A DNA stretch of 64,000 nt from contig NZ_KE387006.1 in the NCBI RefSeq assembly GCF_000429965.1, positions 125,142-189,141 of the forward strand. Direction: 5' to 3'. The notes under the pieces are model-generated. The model saw nothing but the letters and a program-made list of their open reading frames with translations, did no database searches and was not told the DNA's origin. The translations under genes and the position numbers were made by a program. Positions 18,301 through 25,816 of the stretch are shown in pieces (the first letter of the stretch is position 1; the number at the start of each line of letters is the position of its first letter). Source of the DNA: Desulfogranum mediterraneum DSM 13871 (GTDB taxonomy: Bacteria; Desulfobacterota; Desulfobulbia; Desulfobulbales; Desulfobulbaceae).

Positions 18301-19769
18301 TCGGTCCACAACCTATAGCTCCAATCCGGGTGACAGCTCTGCCAGCTGCGTTGAAAGCGGGCTAACTCGGCGGGCAGATGAGCATCCTTCCAGGTCTGGT
18401 GGAGTATTTTCGGTATCCGGGTTCCCTTGACCCTGCGGCCGCTCTCTTTGACCGAGGCAGGCTCTTGAAGGGGAAGGATATATGGAGCGGAGCAAACAGA
18501 CCCTTTTCCCTTTCCGCATCGCTGGAGATAGGTTTCGATCTCTTGACAGGCCCTTGCCAGTCCGTCCTCCTGGCGAAGCTTATCGCCCAAGGCCTTTGCC
18601 CTGGTTTTCATCTCCCTGGAGAGAACCTTTTGGCCAAGCACCTCAACCAGGCCGTCCTCGCTCATCTTAAAGGGATGCATGGCAGCGCCGACCTTCAGGT
18701 TGGCCGCCACCCGGCTGGCATTGTAGAGCTGATCATTGCCATAGGGTTCAATCAGCAGCGGACATCCCTGGCGGAGAGCCTGGGCAATGGAACCGATTCC
18801 ACCATGCTGCACGGCACATGCTGCGCGGGCAAAGAGCCAGTCATGGGGAAGAAAACCCGTAAACATGATCTCTGCCCGCTCACATTCCGCAGGGAGATCC
18901 TCTTCCGAAAAATCGGCCCAACCCCGCTGAACCAGTAAGGGGATTTTCAGGCGACTGGCTGCCCTGGCATGGATCCGGAGTGCCTTTGCCGGTTTTTCAA
19001 GTGGTTGACTGCTAAAGCTCAACACAATGGGAGAGCGCTCCATAAAACGGTGTAAGTCGCTATCCGCTTGCCAAGCCATCGAGGCCGGATCCCGATAGTT
19101 CCAGAAGCCGGTGATATCAATACTCGAAAAGGGTTGAAACTGATTCAGATCCGGACAACTGAAATGGCGACTACTGGCCAGAAGGACATGGGGTGCAAAG
19201 AGCCATCCTGGAGACCAGGGCGGGATCCTCCTCCTGATGCCAAGCTCTTTAAAGGCAAGCAAGAGTTGTGGTTTTAAGGCCGCATATTCCAACTGGAGGG
19301 CGCGAAGCTTAGCCCCTTGCTCCTCTGCGGTTCCAGGCTGCCAAAAGGTATAGGGGTTGACGGAAACGGTCAGCCACGGCAGCTCCACCATCTGTTGGAC
19401 CACAAAACCCAAGGCGCGAATAGAGGTGGAGATAAAGAGATCTGCGCCCTGACATAACTGCGCCAACGCCCCTGCCTGCAGAACAAAACCATGGAGATCA
19501 AAGGGTTTCGGGTCTGGCTGATTCGCTCTGTTATGGTGGGGATAATTCCAGAAATCCCAGGCATGGGCATGGGCACGGGCATACTCAGGACCACGTTCGA
19601 TATCTGGAAGCGCCACGGCTTCCAGGCCAAGCTGGCTGGCAGAGGGATGCATGGCCTGATTAATCACCATTCTGACCCGGTGGCCCTTATCCTGCAGAGA
19701 CCGGCCAAGGGCCAGAAAAGGCCAATGATCACCAAACGTTCCGGAGGTATAGATAACAATAACAGCCAT
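15381..19769 (-). CDS. Multidomain glycosyltransferase: GT1-like, then duplicated GT32-GT2 unit
   Basis: Giant protein of 1462 residues. Residues 1 to about 430 form a GT1/GT28-like transferase with the nucleotide-sugar motif HGGIGSIAQALRQGCPLL. A tandem duplication follows: unit 1 about 451-972 and unit 2 about 973-1462. Each unit begins with an OCH1-like GT32 domain (IPKILHQTWKD / IPRILHQTWKD, D-x-D in GGVYVDLDFECLKPID near 532 and 1055) and continues with a GT2-like domain (from about 716 and 1235). In unit 2 the GT2 acidic motif is intact (QWDDDDLS). In unit 1 the matching place reads CWHGGDLF, so that domain is probably catalytically degenerate. No transmembrane segment is obvious, so it should act in the cytoplasm. 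Substrates are unknown; the neighbouring exported protein or a secreted glycan are candidates. Confidence 0.82.
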   Translation of the reverse strand: MAVIVIYTSGTFGDHWPFLALGRSLQDKGHRVRMVINQAMHPSASQLGLEAVALPDIERGPEYARAHAHAWDFWNYPHHNRANQPDPKPFDLHGFVLQAGALAQLCQGADLFISTSIRALGFVVQQMVELPWLTVSVNPYTFWQPGTAEEQGAKLRALQLEYAALKPQLLLAFKELGIRRRIPPWSPGWLFAPHVLLASSRHFSCPDLNQFQPFSSIDITGFWNYRDPASMAWQADSDLHRFMERSPIVLSFSSQPLEKPAKALRIHARAASRLKIPLLVQRGWADFSEEDLPAECERAEIMFTGFLPHDWLFARAACAVQHGGIGSIAQALRQGCPLLIEPYGNDQLYNASRVAANLKVGAAMHPFKMSEDGLVEVLGQKVLSREMKTRAKALGDKLRQEDGLARACQEIETYLQRCGKGKGSVCSAPYILPLQEPASVKESGRRVKGTRIPKILHQTWKDAHLPAELARFQRSWQSCHPDWSYRLWTDEDNRQFLRRYYPWFIPVYDAYPEQIMRVDAVRYFLLFHFGGVYVDLDFECLKPIDDLLEGKQLVLGSEPDAHLEQHQPTVQPFQKMVCNAFMASRPGHPFWEHLFTKLIVYRQAPDPLDATGPFLLTTAHASYGYPEDISILSEGLLYPLEADTQERPIFVDPVQRSRIARSAYGIHYWHCSWWPTSVTARAKSVAIRVLDHGNLERATTLDEIETGRRTRPQGRRQAEVSCILVAGGGVDAMLCSIHCFRRQTYGHKELLIVVDHGMAELVSRIAQLQDPEIRCIEVASLASMEDGGWLALAAEAGGEFIACWHGGDLFAPHRLEVQMAVLQELQLEASFLQRLQYCWPEKAQLIFSAQNLWENSLVCKKSCCTSAFSQARGKKPQRFQEIADQGEVALIDFPQLYLIISSLGSPQGRAGWEAIWQEETACFDGDLYEVLMRNIQNSLRLDLSPWLGPQTLALNSISVNQGVPRQEENGQPVIPRILHQTWKDEDLPPDCARYRQTWRQQHLDWSLCLWTDADIQEFIRRNYGWFLPVFAAYPEQIMRVDAARYFILFHYGGVYVDLDFECLKPIDALLESGQVVVGREPDPHRERHARKGRIRGELICNAFMASPPGHPFWPHLFAQLSACSHLPDPLDATGPFMLSRAYASYPGRYTLTLLPAELLYPICNETCWDDLDASVREQLAAKAYGVHHWQGSWWRETVDRSAPALKLSLYLQGQHAGSARIEQPQAQALISGLEDPPRISCLMVTKDRPLFAQRAIRCFQQQYYQNRELIIIDDSTDEILKRWIRGLNDSRVVYFALPPEGKCLGELRNIAVAKATGSYLAQWDDDDLSDRDRLSMQLFALKYLKAKACFLERQQIWWPESRRFAISCRRLWEGSFLCEKEQMPLYPELSKGEDTVVSEQIVENGAVALLDLPRLYTYIFHGANTFDAAHWEALWEAATESYEGDLAESRCQALLPFLGKTW

Positions 19770-19910
19770 GGCCGCCAGGGTCTTTGCGTAAGATTGAAAA
19801 AGAATCAGCCCATTGCCTGTTGAGTGCAGCCGGGGAGGGGAGAACCCTACTGCGCCGACACCATTGCCCTTCTCTTAAGGCCACCTTTAGAGGGAAGGTT
19901 TCAGGAAAGC

Positions 19911-20558
19911 TTAGCTCTGGTTCTGGATGGTTGCACTGAGCCAGTTGCTCGAGCGACCGCTCACCTCGAGATTAATGTTCAGGGTTTCACCGTAGGCATT
20001 GGCATTGGTGATGAAATTAAACCCCAGTTCTCCGGTACAGGCGCTGCCTGATAGCTCGGCGCCCTTAATCTTGCCAACAGGCGCTCCAGAGGGAAAATCA
20101 AGCTCCCCTCCGTTGGAGATGGTGTATTGCAGGCTTGTAGACTCTGGATCCACCTCGCAGAGTTCATCCTCATAGCTGAGTTGGGCGTGGCAACCCATTA
20201 AATCACGACTATCATACCTGGACGACAGAGAGCGGCTGCGACGCCACCCGCCTATGGAAAAGTTACCAAGAACAGGGCGATCATTGCCAGGCTGTGCAGG
20301 CTGTTCAGATGCCCCAGGCTGCTCTGGCTGTTCAGACGCTCCAGGTTGCTCTGCTTGCTCTGGTGTACCGGAGGTAGCAGCATGGGCCGGCAAGACGATG
20401 AATTCAATCACCGGCCTGGTCCATTGGACTGGCAAGAGCAGGGGAATCCCGACAACGCCGGCGCTGACGGTCATCATTTTCAAGAGTTGACGACGGCCTG
20501 GAGCAGGATCACGGTTCTCCTCTGTCGCCGGATGATCTCCCTTCAATTTTTCATCCAT
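19911..20558 (-). CDS. Exported protein with Tat-like signal and LPAHA segment, unknown function
   Basis: Protein of 215 residues with no family I can name. The N-terminus has a twin-arginine-like GRRQLLK (R22, R23), a hydrophobic stretch, then QWTRPVIEFIVLPAHAATS (LPAHA at 56-60), which looks like a cleavage or processing region. Residues of about 63-92 are a low-complexity repeat of E/Q/P/G/A/S (PEQPGASEQ units). The remaining 120 residues look like a beta-rich globular domain with four cysteines (GCHAQ, LCEVD, SACTG). Its gene lies between the glycosyltransferase and the PqqD gene, so it may be the substrate of the cluster. Start ATG 20558 has TCAGGAGG upstream on its strand. Confidence 0.6.
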   Translation of the reverse strand: MDEKLKGDHPATEENRDPAPGRRQLLKMMTVSAGVVGIPLLLPVQWTRPVIEFIVLPAHAATSGTPEQAEQPGASEQPEQPGASEQPAQPGNDRPVLGNFSIGGWRRSRSLSSRYDSRDLMGCHAQLSYEDELCEVDPESTSLQYTISNGGELDFPSGAPVGKIKGAELSGSACTGELGFNFITNANAYGETLNINLEVSGRSSNWLSATIQNQS

Positions 20559-20672
20559 GGAATCCTCCTGAAATGCCGGGGTACATTTACTCCAGGCCTT
20601 GATCTTGATCGAAAAATCTCATTTTTCAGAGCAGCCACCAAAACCAGATTCTCACAACCTGGTTAGGGCAGA

Positions 20673-20954
20673 TCATTCAGCGCCAGAGAGCTCAATTACC
20701 CTGTTTGACTCAAACAGAGCCAAGGCGTCGACAACATCTGAGCTGATCTGATCCTGCTGTTCAGGATAGGCCTGTTTCAGATAGGCAATGATCTCTCCGA
20801 CACTACACCCCTCTTTGCAGAGCTGCCAGACAGCATGGGCGGATTCATTGAGGTACACGGCTTTATTTCCACTCACGGTATAGAGCAGAATTTCGCCATC
20901 AAAGCTTTCGACCATATAGTCTTGATTTACTTTAAACTTTAAACCATTATCCAT
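20673..20954 (-). CDS. PqqD-family peptide-recognition protein
   Basis: Small protein of 93 residues with the PqqD/RiPP-recognition-element fold pattern: short N-terminal beta strands (FKVNQDYMVESFDGEILLY), the YLNESAHAVWQLC motif, then helices containing IIAYLKQAYPEQ and a C-terminal ALFESNRVIEL. PqqD proteins bind leader peptides and hand them to modifying enzymes. A longer frame reaching 21155 would include an unrelated N-terminus overlapping the next gene; ATG 20954 gives the family's normal length. AT-rich sequence upstream (20955-21010) suggests a promoter. The neighbouring cysteine-peptidase homologue makes a split recognition/peptidase pair plausible. Confidence 0.82.
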   Translation of the reverse strand: MDNGLKFKVNQDYMVESFDGEILLYTVSGNKAVYLNESAHAVWQLCKEGCSVGEIIAYLKQAYPEQQDQISSDVVDALALFESNRVIELSGAE

Positions 20955-21078
20955 GTCAAAACCTAGAAGTTTTGATAAAATAAATATTTCCAGAATACAC
21001 CATATCGATACATTTATCTCAGATAATTCTCGCTTCTTTCTTTCCAGCTGTTCACCCTTTTCCCCGGTGCCCCAACCC

Positions 21079-21732
21079 TCAAAGGCACTGCTTGAGCAGT
21101 GCGTTCCAGCCACTCTCCTCGCCAGACCACTCACTCTGATCCGGGTCCAGGACAAAGGTGTCAGCTTTCCCCAAGAGTGATGCGCTTGCCCTGTCCGAAC
21201 GTGTCACACAATGGAGCCGTATAGGTCCACCATAGAAGCGAGTCAGGCTGTCGCGTAATCTCTGTATCGTGGCCGCGGAGAAACGATATCGATGTTCTTC
21301 CCCGCTGGTAAAGACTGCACTCTCAAGATTGTTCTGGGTGTTTGAGACGAAGAAGCGGGTATTCAGTGGGTCGAGGCGGGCAAACTTCTCACGCTGGTGG
21401 GCAAGCTCAGACAGTTCGTGATTAAAAGTCGCCTTGATGTCCAATCTCGGTTGGGTAGGGCCCCATCTCGTCTGGATGGAGCGGGTATAAAATCCGTGCC
21501 AGAAATAGATATCGAAACGCTGCCACCAAACCTGGCCCTTTCGCACATCGAGTTCGCCTCGCTCAAAAAGCGGCATGCCGGCATCCAGCCAATCCGCCAG
21601 GCTGTCGGGTGGGCAGATCAACCAGTCGATCGGACCCTGCGCGAAAGATAGACGAAAGGGCTGTTCTCCGACGAATCGAGCAAGTTGAAAGGCGGTCTGG
21701 CAGGAGAGACCGGCGCTTGCGAGGCTTATCAT
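21079..21732 (-). CDS. Papain-like cysteine peptidase homologue (DUF1796-like)
   Basis: Protein of 217 residues from the preferred start. The N-terminal LASAGLSCQTAFQLARF places a cysteine (C11) before a helix as in papain-like folds. It is followed by GPIDWLICP and a histidine in YFWHGFYTR, and a later FFVSNTQNNLE. This pattern resembles the DUF1796 'putative cysteine peptidase' group. I infer the family from motif order, not from a search. ATG 21732 has AAGGGAAG 8 bases upstream, while the longer 21831 start has no such site. It is the first gene of the minus-strand PqqD cluster and could process a leader or signal segment. Confidence 0.5.
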   Translation of the reverse strand: MISLASAGLSCQTAFQLARFVGEQPFRLSFAQGPIDWLICPPDSLADWLDAGMPLFERGELDVRKGQVWWQRFDIYFWHGFYTRSIQTRWGPTQPRLDIKATFNHELSELAHQREKFARLDPLNTRFFVSNTQNNLESAVFTSGEEHRYRFSAATIQRLRDSLTRFYGGPIRLHCVTRSDRASASLLGKADTFVLDPDQSEWSGEESGWNALLKQCL

Positions 21733-21925
21733 GAGACGAGCTTCCCTTGATTTTCCAGAAATGGTATAGCGGTAACCGATGAAACCCGTACAGAATAGTA
21801 CATGGGTCGACCTTCTTTCCAGATCTTTCACTCCCGAGGACCGTCGTGCATTCCTCTTTTTGCTGCCTTACTCTCCGTAGCCTGACCCTGTTTCCCGACC
21901 AACGCCCTGTACAGCGTACAGCGGC

Positions 21926-22708
21926 TTAGAGTTTGGTCCCCTGCCCCTGTTCGGCATTGTGGACGATCTCTTCCAGCCTGCGCAGGAACCAGGGGTCAGC
22001 GGCGTGACGTTTTTTTCCCTGGCGAATGAGTTTACGTAGTTTTTTCAGGAGCTGGGCCTGCGCCTGCTGGTCACGGGTCCCGGGCCGCTCTCTGTAAATG
22101 CCCTGGTTGTCCTGGTGCCCTGGACTGTGCATGGCTCCATAGAGGCTCTCCATCAGGGTGAGGGTAATCTTGCCGTCCACCAGCAGCCGTCTGTCCTTTT
22201 GGTATCGCCTGATGGCCCGGCGGGTTTTCTTGCCCATGACCCCGTCGAGCTGGTGATGAAAGTATCCCAGCCTGGCAAGTTGCCGCTGCACCCGCAGTAC
22301 CGTGGCAGGATCGCCGTACTCCAGCATCCCCCCGCTGTTGGCGTGATGTCCGACCAGAAGCAGTTCCTTTGCCCAGCGTCGCTCCCCGGGGGAGAGCTGG
22401 CTGCCGATGGTTCTCTTGAGTTCGCGGGCAGGAGCGATCCCCTGGCTTGCCGCCAGGTGTAGCCATCTGTAGGCGAGCAGTTGGTCCCTGGCCGTACCCT
22501 CGCCGGCGGCATACATCATCCCCAGCATATATTGGGCGTGGGGGTCCATATCATGGGATAAGGCGGTGAACTGCCTTAGGGCGGTATGATAGTCCTGACG
22601 TTCATAGGCGTTCATGGCCGAGGTATAGCTCGCCGCAGCGACCAAGGTGGGCAGCGCCATGGCAAGGACAAGACCGACAAAGAGCAGAATTCGAAGAGGT
22701 AAGCGCAT
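21926..22708 (-). CDS. Exported Sel1-repeat and peptidoglycan-binding domain protein
   Basis: Envelope protein of 260 residues. There is a signal peptide (residues 1-26, ...LVAAA). Sel1-like helical repeats follow at about 30-105 (AMNAYERQDYHTALRQF, YMLGMMYAAGEGTARD). Then comes a PG_binding_1 domain at about 135-195, with VQRQLARLGYFHHQLDGVMGKKTRRAIRRYQ, which binds peptidoglycan. The C-terminus is basic. Probable role: periplasmic scaffold or cell-wall-associated protein. ATG 22708 has AGGAG 8 bases upstream. The OmpA lipoprotein gene ends at 23421 with stop 35 bases away, so they are probably co-transcribed. Confidence 0.78.
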   Translation of the reverse strand: MRLPLRILLFVGLVLAMALPTLVAAASYTSAMNAYERQDYHTALRQFTALSHDMDPHAQYMLGMMYAAGEGTARDQLLAYRWLHLAASQGIAPARELKRTIGSQLSPGERRWAKELLLVGHHANSGGMLEYGDPATVLRVQRQLARLGYFHHQLDGVMGKKTRRAIRRYQKDRRLLVDGKITLTLMESLYGAMHSPGHQDNQGIYRERPGTRDQQAQAQLLKKLRKLIRQGKKRHAADPWFLRRLEEIVHNAEQGQGTKL

Positions 22709-22743
22709 ACTATTTCTCCTGGCTGGTTATGGACTTATACTCG

Positions 22744-23421
22744 TTAGTAGGGATAATGGCTGGCGGTGTTGCCGGCCTGCTGATTGGGGATGATGACGAT
22801 CTCGACCCGTCGGTTGGCGGCATGACTGGAGGAGACCGGGCGGCTCTCGCCGTAGCCCACCGCGCTGATTCGTTGCGGAGCCACGCCCTCTTGGCTCAGG
22901 GCAAATTTCACCGCCTCGGCTCTCTGCAGGGAAAGTTGGCGGTTATACCGCTCCGAGCCGCTGGCATCGGTGTGACCGCCCACCTCGATCCGGGTCTGCT
23001 GGTACCTTTTGAGCACCCTGGCTATCCTGGCCACTTCGCGCTCTCCTCCGGGCAGCAGGGTAGCCGAGTTATGATGGAAGAAGGTCTCTCCCCGGAAGGT
23101 GGCGGTCAACACATCCTGACTCCTGCGGATGCTGGCGGCCTCGGAGGCTGCCAGCACATTTCTAAGCTCCTGCTCCTGATAGTCCATGTAACGGCCCAGC
23201 TGATTGCCGGCCACCCCGCCAACCAGGGCGCCGATACCGGCACCGATCAGGGTGGAGTCGGTATTCTTGCCAATGGCCTGGCCCAGGATGGCGCCCACCC
23301 CGGCGCCGACCCCTGTGCCGATGGCGGTGCCCTGTTGTTGGTTGCTGTTTAAAGGAGCGCAGGCCGTGAGTACGGCAAGCAGCGCTGCGGCCAGAACAGA
23401 ATGCGGTACACTTTTTTTCAT
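22744..23421 (-). CDS. OmpA-family outer-membrane lipoprotein with glycine-zipper domain (YiaD-like)
   Basis: Lipoprotein of 225 residues. The signal ends in the lipobox LTAC (C about residue 20). A glycine-zipper segment of about 35-85 (GTGVGAGVGAILGQAIGKN.., GAGIGALVGGVAGNQLGRY) is followed by an OmpA C-terminal peptidoglycan-binding domain with VGGHTDASGSERYNRQLSLQRA and NRRVEIVI. It anchors the outer membrane to the wall. The frame is open further upstream to 23631, but ATG 23421 is preceded by AGGGAGAAG and starts a proper lipoprotein signal. It lies upstream of, and probably in an operon with, the Sel1 protein gene. Confidence 0.88.
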   Translation of the reverse strand: MKKSVPHSVLAAALLAVLTACAPLNSNQQQGTAIGTGVGAGVGAILGQAIGKNTDSTLIGAGIGALVGGVAGNQLGRYMDYQEQELRNVLAASEAASIRRSQDVLTATFRGETFFHHNSATLLPGGEREVARIARVLKRYQQTRIEVGGHTDASGSERYNRQLSLQRAEAVKFALSQEGVAPQRISAVGYGESRPVSSSHAANRRVEIVIIPNQQAGNTASHYPY

Positions 23422-23712
23422 GGATCTTCTCCCTGGGATGGATCTGGTTGGCAGCTTGCCTGCTGCTTTGTAGGGTAGCTTGTCTTCTGGCTTCACTATA
23501 GGCAAAACAGTGCTCCTCCACACTCGACATAGGGGCAGATACCTGCCATATCGGGCTAGGTAACCCGATGTCGGGCCAGCTATCCCCCTGTTTATTGGTC
23601 CTTGTCTAGTCTGCCCGGCAAAGAGGCGCACCGGAACGGCTTCTCCGCCTGGAAGGGGAATTGTGGGACGCTGGCTGGGAGAAAGAGGGGAAAACAGGCT
23701 GCCGAGCCGGCG

Positions 23713-23778
23713 GCTGCCGCATCTGAAAGTTTTTTTTTAAGGGAGGACAGGGGAGGGGAGGGAGGAGGATGCGGCAGC
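23713..23778. repeat. Long-loop inverted repeat enclosing a G-rich tract
   Basis: Perfect 11-bp inverted repeat (GCTGCCGCATC 23713-23723, GATGCGGCAGC 23768-23778). The 44-base spacer contains nine consecutive Ts and, on the plus strand, four G runs at 23741-23762 separated by AGGACA, A and A, which fits a G-quadruplex motif. It lies between the stop of the phytase-like gene and the OmpA gene, both on the minus strand. It could be a transcript-end structure or a topological element. Confidence 0.5.
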
Positions 23779-23833
23779 TTCAGGCTCATCTGGGCGATGT
23801 AGGGCATCCGAGTCCCGGTCTCTGGCTGAGGTT

Positions 23834-24928
23834 TTAGCGCAGCCTGAAGATCAGAAAGAGGGTCCGCTGCCGCGGACTGAAGTTGCCGTCCGAGACCAGC
23901 ACCAGCGTCCGACTGCCGTCTGCAAGCTCGGGACCAAAAGACATCCCTTCCATGTTGTCCAGGGAAGGGTAGGCTTCATCCGCAAGCGGCAGGAGCGTCT
24001 CCAGATCCAGAACCAGGCTCTTCTTCACAAAGGCCGTAGCGATGCCTTGTAATGAGGCCAGGCCCGAGACATCCTCCACCCCGTGCAGCTTGAGATGGTA
24101 GATCCGGAGAGACACCTTGTTGCCGGCAGGAAGCCAGCTCCTCTCCAGGCTGAGCAGGTTCTCCTCATCCAGGGCGAGCAGCTCCACCAGGCCGTTGTCT
24201 GCCTGGAAGGCGTTCAGGCCCAGGGGGTTGGGGATCGGGGAGACCAGGTAGGGATAGTGGCCAAGAACCTTGCCGGTGCGGTCATACTTGACGATCCGGA
24301 TCGGCGAACCAGCCGCAACCGTGGCCCGCTCACCATCCTGCTTCAGGGCCTGTTCGTTGGCTGTAAAGACAAAGGCGCCATCCGGAGTCACGCTTAAGGA
24401 TTCACAACCGAGATTCTCCCGTACGCCCTGATCGCCCTGGCCGGCCGGGAGAAACTGCGGCGGCAGCAACCAGGATCGGACCCAGCTGCCGTCTTGCTGA
24501 AACTCGGTTATGGAGGGTGCTCTTCCCTGCAGGACCGAGCCTTCACTGCTCACCAGCAGGTGGTGGTTGGTCAGCAGCGTTATACCTTCAAGATCTAACT
24601 GACCTCTCTTGAACCGCTCCCCTTTGGCGTCTCGGAAAAAAACCACCTCTTTGGGAGTGAGGCTGATCCGGGGATTCCTCTCCCCGGCCACTGCCGCCTC
24701 AATCCGGTAGTAGCGGGCCGGCTGGTGGTACGACCTGTCGTCGGATACCGCATAAAAGCAGCCCTTTTCCTGTTCATAGACCAGCCCGGAGAGACCGTTG
24801 AACCAGGTCCCGGCCACCATGGCATCGTAGGGGAGGTTTTGCTCGGCAATCAACTCCAGGCTCAACCCTGCGACGGGAGAGACGCTGAGCTGGATCAAGA
24901 GCAGGGTCAAGCAGAGCAACCGAGCCAT
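23834..24928 (-). CDS. Exported phytase-like esterase (esterase-like activity of phytase family)
   Basis: Exported protein of 364 residues with a signal peptide (1-22, ...SPVAG). The body has the beta-propeller features of the 'esterase-like activity of phytase' family: FNGLSGLVYEQEKGCFYAVSDDR near the N-terminus, DLEGITLL, SSEGSVL, NLGCESLSVTPDGAFVFTANEQAL and NMEGMSFGPEL at the C-terminus. The substrate is unproven; related proteins are annotated as phytases or phosphodiesterases without much biochemistry. ATG 24928 has GAGGAG 8 bases upstream, whereas the upstream ATG at 24964 has no ribosome site. Confidence 0.75.
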   Translation of the reverse strand: MARLLCLTLLLIQLSVSPVAGLSLELIAEQNLPYDAMVAGTWFNGLSGLVYEQEKGCFYAVSDDRSYHQPARYYRIEAAVAGERNPRISLTPKEVVFFRDAKGERFKRGQLDLEGITLLTNHHLLVSSEGSVLQGRAPSITEFQQDGSWVRSWLLPPQFLPAGQGDQGVRENLGCESLSVTPDGAFVFTANEQALKQDGERATVAAGSPIRIVKYDRTGKVLGHYPYLVSPIPNPLGLNAFQADNGLVELLALDEENLLSLERSWLPAGNKVSLRIYHLKLHGVEDVSGLASLQGIATAFVKKSLVLDLETLLPLADEAYPSLDNMEGMSFGPELADGSRTLVLVSDGNFSPRQRTLFLIFRLR

Positions 24929-24998
24929 CGCTGGTGCTCCTCGCCTTTTTTCAGGGTTCAGCACATTGCAGACTCCAGGGCAGGGAGTAGCCAGCTGC

Positions 24999-25556
24999 TC
25001 AGAGGCATCCGGACATCCGGTAAAACATCAGGGCGTTCAGGACCAGGCCGTGATCAATCAGCCCCTGCCTGACCATGGATTCCACCTCTTCATGGGAATG
25101 GAGAAAGCAGGCAATGTCTTCCATATCGTCAAAACGAGGTTCAGCGGTCTTCACCGCATCCCGCACCAGGACGGTGTAGCAGGAGTTGCGCTGCAGGGCC
25201 GGATTGGGACAGACCTTACCGATGATGTTCGGCTCCCTGCCCGTATAGCCGGTCTCCTCCAGGAGCTCACGGCAGGCCGCGCTCACCGGATCTTCACCGG
25301 GATCGATCATGCCCCCGGGGATTTCGATCTCCTGGCGGCGGCTGCCGTAGCGAAACTGGCGGATCATCACCAGGCGCCTCTCCGGCGTCACCGCAACCAC
25401 ATTCACCCAGTCGGAAAAATCAAAACGCACAAATTCCTTTTCCCTGCCGCTCCTGCAGCACCTGACAGGGCCGGAGGTGATGGTTGCCACCGGGGTTTTC
25501 AGCAGCTCTCGCTCTTCCGCCACTACCCATCCGTCCATGCTGTGATCATCGCCCAT
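24999..25556 (-). CDS. Nudix hydrolase, probable ADP-ribose pyrophosphatase
   Basis: Enzyme of 185 residues. The complete Nudix box begins GGMIDPGEDPVSAACRELLE and ends in ETGY (about residues 85-108), giving the metal-binding GX5EX7REUXEEXGU pattern. Upstream EKEFVRFDFSDWVNVVAV and IRQFRYGSRRQEIEIPGG are typical of the ADP-ribose pyrophosphatase/NudF-like group, which cleaves nucleoside diphosphate sugars. The start at 25556 (GAGGAAGG upstream) is preferred over a frame open to 25628. The gene is transcribed away from the Fur-type regulator, sharing a 260-base intergenic region. Confidence 0.82.
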   Translation of the reverse strand: MGDDHSMDGWVVAEERELLKTPVATITSGPVRCCRSGREKEFVRFDFSDWVNVVAVTPERRLVMIRQFRYGSRRQEIEIPGGMIDPGEDPVSAACRELLEETGYTGREPNIIGKVCPNPALQRNSCYTVLVRDAVKTAEPRFDDMEDIACFLHSHEEVESMVRQGLIDHGLVLNALMFYRMSGCL

Positions 25557-25733
25557 GACTGGCACCTTCCTCTCTATCTCTCTAGAATAGGGTTCACTGC
25601 TGCTCTCTGATCTTCCTCTATACCACACTCAGACCCGGCTGAACAGGGGCTGGCAGCCAAGCCGCGCGCCCGGCCGGGTTGAGGTGCTGGCTGGTGGGGG
25701 ACAGGCAACATCCGATAAGGAATCATTTTTTTC

Positions 25734-25760
25734 TTGACTCAGGAATGATTATCATATAGT
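25734..25760 (+). promoter_or_regulatory. Putative promoter with Fur/PerR-type operator for the Fur-family gene
   Basis: A TTGACT (25734-25739) and TATAGT (25755-25760) with a 15-base spacer form a plausible though short-spaced promoter. Between them is a perfect palindrome ATGAT-T-ATCAT (25745-25755), which is the core of Fur/PerR-type operators. This would let the regulator encoded 62 bases downstream repress its own transcription. Binding is inferred from the dyad and its position only. Confidence 0.55.
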
Positions 25761-25816
25761 TTTGCATTCAAATATCACCTGATAATAAATCCCAACAGCG
25801 AGAGGAGCCATTGCGC

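Noticed and set aside
20281-20352. Short repeated units resembling a CRISPR array
   Set aside because: They are imperfect repeats within one coding frame and translate to a Glu/Gln/Pro-rich linker; there are no unique spacers.
12048-21732. Lasso-peptide biosynthesis cluster
   Set aside because: PqqD, peptidase, HprK-like and nucleotidyltransferase parts fit, but no asparagine-synthetase-like macrocyclase and no lasso precursor frame were found in the region.
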